This document shows positions 54,617 through 64,000 of a stretch of 64,000 nucleotides of DNA, in pieces. Numbering within the stretch: the first letter of the stretch is position 1; each line of letters begins with the position of its first letter. Origin of the DNA: Zizania palustris. Lineage: Eukaryota > Streptophyta > Magnoliopsida > Poales > Poaceae. The stretch lies in contig JAAALK010000286.1 of NCBI GenBank assembly GCA_019279435.1, positions 46,707,457-46,771,456 of the forward strand, read 5' to 3'. The position numbers were made by a program, and so were the translations under genes. The notes under the pieces were generated by a model. It was not told the origin of the DNA, searched no databases, and saw only the letters and a list, made by a program, of their open reading frames with translations.

Positions 54617-55590
54617 GATATTTTGCGTCAGTTTTCTTTGCTCTTTACTCTTTTTCTTGAGTCTTTTTGTGTGTGTTCATATCATACATATTCACATATC
54701 ACACTTTAGAGATGCTTCTGTTATATGATTGAACTGCTTTACTCATTCTAGCTGGTACATGCTTTTGATTACTTGTCAATGATCATGCTTTGATTCAGTT
54801 CGCTTGACATGTTTGATATCTGTCATATGCATGGCTTTTACGCTTTCAACTTGAAAAATGATCACCATTGCTTCTGGTAACTAGCATGTGCAGGCTGAAT
54901 GCTTTTGCTATCTGTTACATGCCTTGTAGCTAGTTCATCACATAGATGCAGATATGCAACTTGGACATCTTTATGCTTTAACATGGAAAATATGCTATAA
55001 AAATGATAAAAAATCAAAAAATGAATGAAAATTCCATGCCTTTTTATGCTTGAGTTGAAAAGATCCAAGTGGGTTTGCTTTGTCGCACTGCATTGTTCTG
55101 GACTGCTTACCATAGCACTTTGGTATGAACTAGGACAATGTAGTGTATGCCAAGACCAATGTCTTAAGCTTCCGATGGTCCAGTTTTGGCCTAGGCTTGA
55201 CTTGGTCGGTTAGCATAAGGTTTGACATGCAAATAACCCTTGGCAAAAATGACAAAGGAAAATGAAAAAGCCTAAACTTTAAAGGGATAACAAGTTTGCT
55301 GAAGCACTTTGTTTTGAACAATGCTTATCTTGGTAGATATCAGTTAGCTTCTGCATCTCATGCTTTACCTTGCTTGTTTACTAGACAATGTGGTGATGTT
55401 TTTATTTGCAAAAACTGAAAACTGCGTGCTAAATGACTTTCTTTAGATATCATCTGTTGCACTGATCATGCCATGTGTCTTAGACAGTATCTCTTTTGCT
55501 ATACCTGTTAGATACTGTATTTGCAGTCAATCATATCTGAGAAGCATGCTTTCTACACTCCACCTGCACCCCAGTTGCATGCACTGCATC
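54617..55590 (+). other. Non-coding 3' region of element B
   Basis: About 1 kb without a frame of note; no env-like gene. Parts resemble the corresponding region of A (complement of 39900-40700), e.g. the gtgggtttgctttgtcgcac and accatagcactttgg type blocks. Confidence 0.6.
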
Positions 55591-56001
55591 TTTTGAGGGG
55601 GAGTTACTTTTCAGGGGGAGTCTGTGTCTCTTTTTGAGTTCTTGATGAGTTCACTTGTCAACAAGGGGGAGAAATTGGGATCAGAGTTTAAGGGGGAGTT
55701 CTTACTCTGTTGATATCCTTGTTGTTCTGAAATCGCACTCATTTTGAGAGGGGGAGTTCTTACTCTGTTGATATCCTTGTTGTTCTGAAATCGCACTCAT
55801 TTTGAGCTTTTACGTTTTGGTTAACCATAATGACCGGTTCTTGCTTTTGTTTGGCTTTTGGTCATTAAGGTTAAATTTTTACCTTATTTTTCTTCTTCCT
55901 TGTTCTCTTGTGTTTTTGTTTTCGTGTTTCCACATTCGTTCGCAGGTGTTGAAGAGCTGTGAAAAGAGGAATGTTGACAATGCACTCATCAAGGGGGAGA
56001 T
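55591..56001 (+). other. Polypurine-tract array of element B with 58-bp tandem duplication
   Basis: agggggag-type tracts occur at about 55595, 55613, 55665, 55691, 55749 and 55991, the last (aagggggaga) abutting the 3' LTR. Units 55691-55748 and 55749-55806 are direct copies (agggggagttcttactctg...ctcattttgag), duplicating one tract. Confidence 0.8.
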
Positions 56002-57981
56002 TGAGGAGCCATGCTGAATAGCGTGGGCCTCATGGCTCTAGAAGTGATGAGTCATTGTCAACGATAGTCAACGAGGACTGAAGAGAAGAAGAGATCTGCT
56101 GTTTCATGGGCCGCGTGTGACTCAGGTACACGGGCAGCTAGCGACTGTCGGGCAGAGGAGGCTGCGAAGTCGGGCTGGCCCAATCCGGGTGCATGGGCCA
56201 GAAGCAGTAGAAGACCCACTGGGCTGTTGACCAGGACTGACTCAGGTACACGGGCGGTGAGCGATTGCCGGGCTGAGAGAGCTGCGGAGTCGGGCCGGCC
56301 CAATCCGGGTACCTGGTGCAAAGCTGGTGGAGGCTTTGTCAGTTTCGGCGTAAAACTGACAACCGTTGATTCTGTATCCGACTGTCCAGAAGAATAGCTT
56401 CAGGATATGTCATCTGTTACTCTAGGCCCACAGTCAGTCAGTTGTGTCTGTAAAAATACCTAAGGGCAGTAGAGTCTTTTTCTGTATTTTTGAGTCTGTA
56501 AAACCCTAAGGGGCTGGTAGAATATTCCTAGTGTTGGGCTGCCTATAAATAGCACCCCAATCCCTAGGGTTTGGACTACCCTTTTTGAGCTGAAATCAAA
56601 TCCACCTATTGGGTCACTTTGTCTCCCGTTTTCTCTCTCCTGTGTGCGCCGCCAGGGGCTTCCTCTCCCTGTTCTTGCATTATTTTCACTCAAATCTCTT
56701 GGATGCTTTAATGCTTTGGTCCCTGGTGAATTTATTGCTTGCATTTTGTTCGGTTTGGGGAGTTATTGCCTTACCTACGGGCTGCTGAATTTATTCTTGA
56801 AGAGAAGCTTCTTCGGCTGGGAGTGTTCTTCACGGTGGGAGTACTAGTTCTTGCGGTTGCAAGTAATACTGCTTTGCTGTAGCTACAGTGTACTGTAGCA
56901 GCTTTTCACCTTCTATTGCCCAGCCTTTTGATCGAAGCTGACAGACCTTTTTGCCTTTTTCTGGTGTGTCTGGCGAAGCTCGGTTCCATGCGAAGCCCCT
57001 CAACTCCGTGAGGCAGTCTCCGTTCGAACCTCGTTAAAGGCTTCGTTTAAGACTTCGAACTTCGGTCTTTGTTTCTGAGTTGCTAGATTCGAAGTTTCTC
57101 CTGTATGGACAGCATCGCATACTTCGAACTAGCATACTCCGAATCTATCTGTTCGAAGTGCACACTTTGTTAGGCTTCGAAGTTGGGTTCGAAGTCTGTC
57201 TTTTCTGATAGACTTCGCTTGGATTTCTTTGTGGAGTGTCAGCCTTCGATTCTCCTTCCGAAGCTTTCCCTGTTCGAAGATAGAGTGTAGGCTTCAGACT
57301 TTCTTTTCTGTCGCGTGACAGACTTCGCTACTTTGTTCGAAGGTAGTCCGTCTGTTTTGTGTGTTCGAAGTTTTCTGTTCGAAGATTGTGCTTCGAAGCT
57401 CTCGGTTCAAGGAGTGTTCGAAGTTTTGTCTTCGAAGCCCTCACTTCGAAGCAGGCTCCGACTTTGTCACCTTGCTCCGAAGCTTTTGGTTCGAGGCTGT
57501 GTTCGAAGTCCTGTCTTCGAAGTGCATACTTCGAACCAAGCTCCGGCACTGCTTTTTACTTCGCTCCGAAGTACTCTTCGCACTAGCCTAGACAGTGACA
57601 CCTTCGGCACTTCGGACAGACCCCGTCATCAACCTCCGAAACATACCTCGACGTGCGAAGGGGGCTTCGCCAAGTCCCGAACAGGAGACAACTTTGGACA
57701 GTAACTTCTCTTTTCACTTTATACATACTTAGATCATTTCATTGAGAAGTATAGGCCTGTTACAGCTTGTTTATCTGCCTAGTTGCACCACTTTAGTTTT
57801 ACACTGTATATCATCAGTTGCTTCTAGGTTAGAAACCTTTAGACTTAGGCCTACTGTTTACTTTCTGCTGCATAGTATTTTTGAGGTGCGTTGGGTATTG
57901 GGAACAGGCCATAGATTCGAAAGAATTCTTTAAGGCGCCCATTCACCCCCCCCCCCTCTGGTCGCTACTTTCGGTCCTACA
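56002..57981 (+). mobile_element. 3' LTR of element B
   Basis: 1,980 bp, near-identical to the 5' LTR, TATA box at 56544. Length differences come from an extra ga near 56089, one t fewer near 56955 and a longer C run near 57950. Confidence 0.92.
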
Positions 57982-57986
57982 GAAAT

Positions 57987-59780
57987 CTACTCTGCTAAGT
58001 CAGTGCAGGCTCCGCACACGGGGTGCTTCGAGCAGGCTTCGCACTTCACCCTTCGCAAGAGTGGACAACCCTCTGAGGACTTCGACCAAGTACTTGGCGG
58101 CAGCAACTGGTGCTGGGCTTCGTACACGAAGGTCTACACGCACACAAACGGACTACGCTAAGGGCTTCGACACAAGAAGCAAAACGGGTCTTGATCAGGG
58201 CTTCGCTAGTAAGCTGTGAGGTCTGGCCTCAAGTTACACAGAGCGACAGCACACTGAAAAACACACTTCGCACAAAACACCCTTCGCCTAAACAGGCTTC
58301 GGTGCACTATACTAGCGAGGTATGTAATGCGAGCTCAAGCAAAAAGCACAGGAAACAGGGCTTCGCCGCTTGAACAAGGAACACAAAATGTATTGAACTC
58401 TGGATGAATACAGCGAGGTATGTGACTACAGGAGCTCAACAGTAAATGCTCAAAGTGTTAAATGTTACCTACCGAGCCCCCATATTTATAGCCCACGGTT
58501 CACCCAAAGGAAGTGACTACTTTACCCCTAGGGTTTACAAAGGATTTGACTCTACAGAACTAAGGGGTACAAAAGGTAGTCCACCTTTATTCTAGAGGCT
58601 TCTCTGTCAGCTTTGCAGAGGGGACAGTGTCAGCCTTTTACAGAACATACAGTGTCAGCCTTTGCAGTCTTTTGACCTTCTGGAATCCTCCCTTCGCACG
58701 CGAGGGTGCGGTAGCTTCGGTGAGAAGCCTGAAGCCAGATGGCCTTCGCTCCACCGAAGTCAGTCTCCGATACACTGACGGTTTTGAGCCGAAGCCGTCA
58801 AAGCCCTTGGGCCTTCGCACCAACACCTCCGGAGTGGACCACCACGGCTTCGCAGCTACTACCAGCTCGAACTCCGTCAGTCCGTGTACCGAAGCCATGC
58901 AGGCCGAAGCACCTCAAGTCAACCTTGCTCCGGAGCTAGCCTTGCTCCGAAACCTTCCACCCTCCGAAGCCCCACCTTCGGAGTACCACCCTTCGAAGTC
59001 CCTCCTTCGTCCAAGGCCTCCGCATGAAGCATTCCATGAGCCCTTCGTCGCAGTGCCTCTCCCCGAGCACACTCCTCGACGAGCCTCACCCGGACCATGC
59101 CTTCGATGCGCCTCGACTTCTGAGACCTTCGTCGGGTACCTTCGAATGTCTCCCTCTGGAGCACACTTCGAATTCCTTGCCTCCACAAAGAACTTGTTCC
59201 AACCAACTCCGAAGTCACTCCATCCGGAGTACCTTCGAAGTGCCTCACCTCCGAGGACTTTGTCTCGGAGTACCTTCAGCCGGAGCCACGCTCCGCACTC
59301 TCTGCCTTCACCTGGCACGTCTCGACCCGAGGACCGACCCGGACCACCTTCGCAGTCACCGTGACGGAGCTCCCCGCTCCCCTGGCATCAAGCCTCCCGC
59401 TTGACCCAGGTTCACCTGCTGCGAACCTTGTCTGTCGCCTTCGAAGTCCCTGCGCACCACAGACAAACAGACAAGTGTATCCAGTACTCCGGAGACCTCT
59501 TCGGGTTAGCAACCTCCGGCACACACTCCGGTGTACCGCCCAAAGTACCGAAGCCTTCGGTACGAACCCAGTCATCGCGTACTGTCGGACCCCTCCGACG
59601 AGCACACTCCGCTGCAACAGCTGCAGCAAGCAAACACCGAACACCCTTCGGTGAAACCACCTCCGAACACACTTCGGAGGTACAACCTCCGAACCCCCTT
59701 CGGAGGTACCCTTCGAACATAGGGTAAAAAGCATGTCAATCACTCATCACAAAACACTGAAACCAACCCTTGGTTTCTCA
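57987..59780 (-). mobile_element. 5' LTR of element A, part 2 (split by element B)
   Basis: 1,794 bp continuing the LTR after the insertion, about 20 substitutions from 37730-39523. TATA box on the minus strand at 58483-58490. Ends ggtttctca, followed by the target duplication aaacc. Confidence 0.9.
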
Positions 59781-59785
59781 AAACC

Positions 59786-60620
59786 GAAGCCTTGCTTCGC
59801 TTTATAAAATCCGGAGTACCCCTCCGAAGGCTACACAGTGCCTCCGGGCCCGTAGCAGTGGGCTAAAAGGACTCCGGGCCACTGGCCCGACGCGTCCAGG
59901 GATTCCGGGCTCCGCACCCGAAGCATCCCAGGGTCGAAGGTGACCCAGAGTCGAAGGTGGCTCAGAGTCGAAGGTGGCTCACACTATCACAGGTTCGGTG
60001 AATCCACACCAAATATCCTTCTCATTACAGGACCAAGCTCCGAAGCCTTGCTTCATTATCCAAACACGCTCCGAAGCCTGGCTTCGCGTGCCCATATACT
60101 ATACGCCTAAGCGTCTCGAAGTCATACTTCGCTAAAATCTAAGTGCGTTTCAGAGCCTCTCTCACGCACAGCATCCAAATCCTAGCATGCCAAAGCATGC
60201 CTCGCTAAGCTTGGTTATGCCGAAGCCTTGCTTCGCACCAAGTTAGCACGTTCGAAGCCCAAAAGAGGCCTTCGCTCAGTGAAATTCCGAGCAGCCGAAG
60301 CCTTGCTTTGCACCAAATTAAAGCATTCGAAGCCCAAAGAGGCCTTCGCTTAAATAAAATTTCATGCGTCGAAGCCGCCGAAAGGCGCACCCTTCGCATC
60401 TTTTATTTCTTGCCCGTACCAGCAACGGCTAAGTCCCTAGCTGCCACGAGCAAAGGGGGGAAGCATGTATGCGAGGTGTGCGAGAGTAATACGCAGTACG
60501 GGCGTGACAAGCTAAAACATTCGAAGCCAAACAGTGCGAAGCATACAGACGAAGTATGCAAATATAACAAACTCCATTCATTGTATATTGAGAAGTGTGT
60601 TACAAACATACTTCGAAAGC
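59786..60620 (+). other. Interior of element C resuming after the copia insertions
   Basis: Continues the ccgaagcc-ttgcttcgc repeat-rich leader of 37011-37505. No coding frame in the plus direction. Confidence 0.55.
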
Positions 60621-60624
60621 AAAA

Positions 60625-61116
60625 CTACGTATAGTCGGTATCTAAACCTAAGAAGAACCGCGTGCGAGGCCCCAACCCTCGTTTGCCCCTTTTTCGGCCA
60701 GGGCCACCTCGGCTGGACGTTGCCTCGTCGGAGCCCGCTCTCCCTCGACCAGCCCGTCCAGGCTCCGAAGCCCGTAGGCTTCGTCTTCCACTTTGCAGGT
60801 CGCTCCAAGTTAGCGAAGCAGGCGATGCCGTATCGAAGGCAGAAAAGTCTAGGGCTTCGTCGCCTGCTAAGGCCGTTCGCGAAGGCAAAGACAAAGGGCC
60901 ATGAAGGGACTCCGTCTTCACAGCGGCTAGTAAATCCTGAGCTACTTCGGAGATGGCTTCGCCGCTAGGCCCCCTCGGAAGCTTAAACCGAGGGGGACCT
61001 TCGGACCTAGCTACTTCGAGGATCGCCCACAGCTGTTGAAGCTCTTCGGAGTCCTCGAGGACTTCGAGGTCTACGCTCGGAGTCTGAGCCTGGGCAGGTA
61101 TAAAAAACCCCCGCAT
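60625..61116 (-). pseudogene. Antisense open frame in element C, unrecognised
   Basis: 163-codon minus-strand frame rich in Ser, Arg and Gly, ending GRKRGKRGLGPRTRFFLGLD. It lies downstream of the antisense gene at 61184-63948 and may be another remnant of it. No domain recognised. Confidence 0.3.
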
Positions 61117-61183
61117 TCATATTAATAAGCTGATAGAGTTTTTACAAGCCTGCAGCTAAGTATTACAAAAGGCCTAATGAGAT

Positions 61184-63948
61184 CTACACCTTCGGAGGCG
61201 GAGGTGCCGAAGTCGAAGGCTGATCAGGCGCATCAGGCGCTTTGGCTCGGCGATGTCGAAGGGCCTTCTGGAGGTCGAGGACTGCTTCGCAGCCTTGCTC
61301 CTTCCAGGGTTCCTGCAGCCGCCGCCAGGCTCCGCGAACTTCGGCCGGAGGCGTCACCAAGTGCGGACCCCCGAAGGCCACTGGGGTCACGGAGGTTGCC
61401 GCCCGAAGGTGGTCACACCCCGCGGCATGGAGCATCTGCAACACCCCTTGGCCCGCGACGCGACCGGCCATAAGAGTGAAGCCCGTCAGCGCTTCGTCCG
61501 CTATCGAAGCCGTAGTCTTCAAGAAATCAGCGCGGTCCCCAATCGGGTCCTGATCGCCAAAGTCCGGAGTTCGGCACTCGGTCCCTATTTTCTCAAGGAC
61601 CTCGGTCAGGCTCTGGGTGGCTTCGCCAAGATTGGCCACGACGAAGCTCTCAAGATCCTGAGCCCATTGGCGAAGCTCCTCGATCTCCTTCGCCTGTCGG
61701 GCCTCGGCATCCTTCGAAGCCTGGAGCTCCGCGCGGAGCCGAGCCATCTCCGAGGTCAAGGATTCCTTAGCTTCCTTCGCCTCAGCAGCCGAAGCCTCGG
61801 CCCGCCTCCGTTTCTCGGCTTCCTCCGAGACCTCGCGGCGAAGGGCCTCCTTCTCCTCTGCAAGGCGCTCCATCCGCCTGTCGGCAGCAGTCGAAGCTGC
61901 TGCGTTCAGTGCGAAGGCCTGCAGAGATTCAAGATATCATAAGTACCAACGAAAGGCTAACATATAGTTCGAGGCTGCAAGGGGCTTCGCTCACCCGTAC
62001 GAGGACTTCGTTCGAGCTGACAAAGAGGTCTGTGGGGTCCAGGTGGCTAAGTTGAGCCACCAAGTCCCCCCCCTCCGCAGAAGCACAAGCCTCGCGGAAA
62101 CCGTGGATCGCCGTCACCGTCACGCCCCCTCGGCTTGAAAGGGTGAATCACGGCCACGGTCGCCTCCGCGGACTTCGGCGAGGCGGGGCTCAAGCCCACC
62201 ACGTCCACATCTTCTTCGCCTCGAGGGACCTCGCGGCCTCCGCTGCCTTCGTCATCGGACGAAGTACTCTCGGACTTCGAATCGCTGCTTCTGCTGCTAC
62301 TGCTGCTGCTCGAAGCTTCTGTTGACTTCGCCTCGGCGGGCTTCGGTCCACCTTCGCCTACCGGCTTCGCCACATTGGGCCTCGCATCATCTTCGTCCTC
62401 TGCAGGGAGCCAAGTCAAAATCCGCATATTGAAAAAAAGCATGCAAGAAGGGTTTACCTTCGTCGGAGATTTCTTGGAAGGAAGGTGGGGCTAAGTGTGC
62501 CCTCCAGCTCCCTCGCTGCGAAGCTGACGCATCCACCTCCGCGCCCGAAGTTGGTTCCGTCGGGGCATCTGTGGCCTCCTTGGTGGCCGGAGTGTGCGCG
62601 TCGGCCTCCGCCGCCGAAGGCCTCGCCGCCAGGGGCTTCGCTACCTTCTTGGAGGTCGGAATAATTGCGGGCTTCACCGCAACCTCCCCCGAATTAGGAA
62701 CTTCGGTCGAGGGGACCTCTGGCCGAGGTCCCGAAGCATCTGCTTCGTCCTCGTCCCCCCTCTTCCTCTTGGCTCCGGCCGACGAGGTAGTCAGGTGGGC
62801 GAAGTCCGGCAGAGCAGGGAGCCCTCCGAGGTCGAGCGCGGTCCATACCCTGTTCCAGCGCTCCCAGGACCCCACCAGTGCAAGGCGCTGGGTCTGCTAC
62901 TCGGGGGTCGGAGTCCCGACGACTCGATCCGCCGCCGCGATGGCCTCCTCCGGGGTCCTTATTTCGAGGTCGGCTTCATGAAAAGTTTGAGTTAGAAGTG
63001 AAAATCTACGAAGTATTAAAAGCAAAGAGATTGCGAAGCCTTACAGAAGCGGTCGAAGGCCAACTCGCTAAGTTCACCTCGACCCGAAGCCTGGAATAGC
63101 CCCTCCGGCCAGGAGCGCGCGAGGGGACTGAGCCGGAGGGTGATGAACTCCTCCGCGAGGTCCCTCATACTCATCTTCGCCGCCACTCTCTGGAGCAGCA
63201 AGATCCTCGAGCGAAGGATGTCTTCGCTGGTCTTCACCACCCCTTCGCGCCGGTACAAGATGTGGGCGTTGGTACTCCGAAGGGGAGAGTTCGCGCCGAT
63301 GGAGGCGTAGAACCACTCTTGGTCCCACCTCGAGTACCACTTGTTGTTTACGGCCCTCGCCGGGAAGGCGTCTTGGTACTCCTTCCGGAGCTGGAAGTTG
63401 GCGCTGCCGAAGGCCAGCGCCCTCTTGACGCGGTCCGTCCCCTCCCTCGGCTTCGGTTGGCAGTTGGCGTCATGGAGGGCGACGAAGACATCCGCGCGAC
63501 CCTCGCAGCCCTCGGCCCTCATGGCCCACTCGAAGACCGCTAACCTCGCCACTGCGTTGGGCGAAAGCTGAGGGAGCTCGAGATTGTAAGCCTTGAGAAC
63601 TTCGCTCAGCATCCCCACTGCAGGCAGTCCGAGGCCGGCTTCGAAGAAGGCCTCGAACACCACCACCTCGTCAGCACGAGGCCTCGGCTCAGCCTCCGAC
63701 TTCTCCGGAACCCGAAGCTGGATCTTCGCCGCAATCTTCCCTTCGCAGGCCCTCCGGACCGACTCCTCCGTGGAGATCGAGGCCCTCATCTCCAAGGTCT
63801 GCTCAAACTTGTCGGAGGGCGTCCGAAGGTCCCTCGGCCCCAGCTGCCTAGGCGCAGTCTTCGCCGCCGCAGCCGCCGCTGCCTGCACCTGGGCGGAGCC
63901 CGAGCTCGAGCCCAAGGCCAGAGGCTTCGCCACCACCTTCTTCGGCAT
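61184..63948 (-). pseudogene. Antisense accessory gene of element C (gypsy 'Transposase_28'-type), spliced-looking, damaged
   Basis: Minus-strand gene opposite to the element's own direction. Exon 1 is 63948-63045 (MPKKVVAKPLALGSSSG...). It holds a conserved-looking region with FEAFFEAGLGLPAVGMLSE, LSPNAVARLAVFEWAMR and NKWYSRWDQEWFYA. I associate these with the 'putative gypsy-type transposon' family carried antisense by some grass Tat-like elements (memory, not searched). The donor is gtaagg. Exon 2 is about 62970-62456, with an in-frame TAG at 62897-62899. Exon 3 (about 62409-61990) is Ser- and acidic-rich, with a frameshift near 62125. The last exon (about 61930-61184) encodes a Glu/Arg/Ala coiled coil ending PPPPKV. 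Splice sites are inferred by eye. The stop and frameshift make this copy non-functional. Confidence 0.5.
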
Positions 63949-64000
63949 ATTGGTGGGACTTCGCCGCGAGGGGCTAAAACTAGCGAAGGGGGCTCTGCAC

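Larger units (their letters stand above)
46632..57981 (+). mobile_element. Ty1/copia (Sirevirus-like) element B, full length, plus strand
   Basis: 11,350 bp inserted in the 5' LTR of A with 5-bp target duplication gaaat (46627-46631 and 57982-57986). 5' LTR, initiator-Met primer site, gag, pol, polypurine array and 3' LTR are all present. LTRs of 1,976 and 1,980 bp differ, as far as I can see, by one substitution (c/t near 48090/57459) and a few small length changes, so insertion is very recent. Gag is broken by a one-base frameshift; pol is open. B is a different family from A: LTRs share only the 3' end (ccctctggtcgc...cggtcc-aca) and the ttcgaag-rich style. Confidence 0.92.
37506..59780 (-). 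mobile_element. Ty1/copia (Sirevirus-like) element A, minus strand, interrupted by element B
   Basis: LTR element inserted in the leader of element C with 5-bp target duplication aaacc (37501-37505 and 59781-59785). Parts in minus-strand order: 5' LTR (59780-57987 plus 46631-46408), primer site, gag, pol, polypurine tracts, 3' LTR (39523-37506). The two LTRs are both 2,018 bp once B and one copy of its target duplication are removed. Initiator-Met primer site, gag of about 820 codons with a coiled coil, copia domain order and an array of polypurine tracts are traits of the Sirevirus lineage. Gag and pol both look open; what broke the element is the insertion of B in its 5' LTR. About 20 substitutions between LTRs by hand count. 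Confidence 0.9.

Overview
The window looks like a grass nuclear chromosome, most likely rice (Oryza) or a close relative. It has intron-containing plant genes, several families of short terminal-inverted-repeat elements (MITEs), a non-autonomous CACTA element, and nested Ty1/copia and Ty3/gypsy LTR retrotransposons. The species call is inference; no database search was possible.

Layout. (1) 1-5,000: decayed tandem array of a small secreted cysteine-rich (defensin-like) gene. Two copies keep both exons, each broken by a different single-base frameshift; two more survive only as promoter/exon-1 relics. A three-level MITE nest lies between them. (2) 5,000-14,400: repeat-rich. It holds a 3.2-kb CACTA element with an ACC target-site duplication (TSD) and a B3-like gene fragment, plus copia and other minus-strand LTR-element debris. 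(3) 14,709-18,032 (minus): a three-exon choline-transporter-like (CTL/SLC44) membrane protein gene. (4) 18,476-20,110: a MULE-type MITE and a clean solo LTR inserted in a tandem duplication. (5) 21,781-24,939 (minus): an intronless multiple-C2-domain and transmembrane protein (MCTP), QUIRKY-like. (6) 25,000-36,000: mostly A+T-rich intergenic DNA with dispersed repeats, a 36-unit TA microsatellite and several MITEs; no convincing gene. (7) 36,154-64,000: a retrotransposon stack. A plus-strand Ty3/gypsy element (C; 5' LTR 36,154-36,991) is interrupted at 37,506 by a minus-strand Sirevirus-like copia element (A; 37,506-59,780, TSD aaacc). The right LTR of A is interrupted by a second, plus-strand Sirevirus-like element (B; 46,632-57,981, TSD gaaat). 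Element C resumes at 59,786 and carries a spliced-looking antisense accessory gene before leaving the window.

Only the choline-transporter-like gene and the MCTP gene look like intact host genes. Both are on the minus strand and there is no sign they are functionally linked. The retrotransposon layers date consistently by hand: about 20 LTR differences in 2.0 kb for A, and about one substitution plus a few small length differences for B, which sits inside A. B is young, yet its gag is frameshifted.

The most noteworthy observations are the MULE-MITE family with perfect 9-bp TSDs at all three sites, the MITE-in-MITE-in-repeat nest with an empty-site copy in the same window, the independently frameshifted defensin-like array, CxxC-punctuated coiled coils in both Sirevirus Gags, and the TTCGAAG/CCGAAG motif theme shared by four LTRs.
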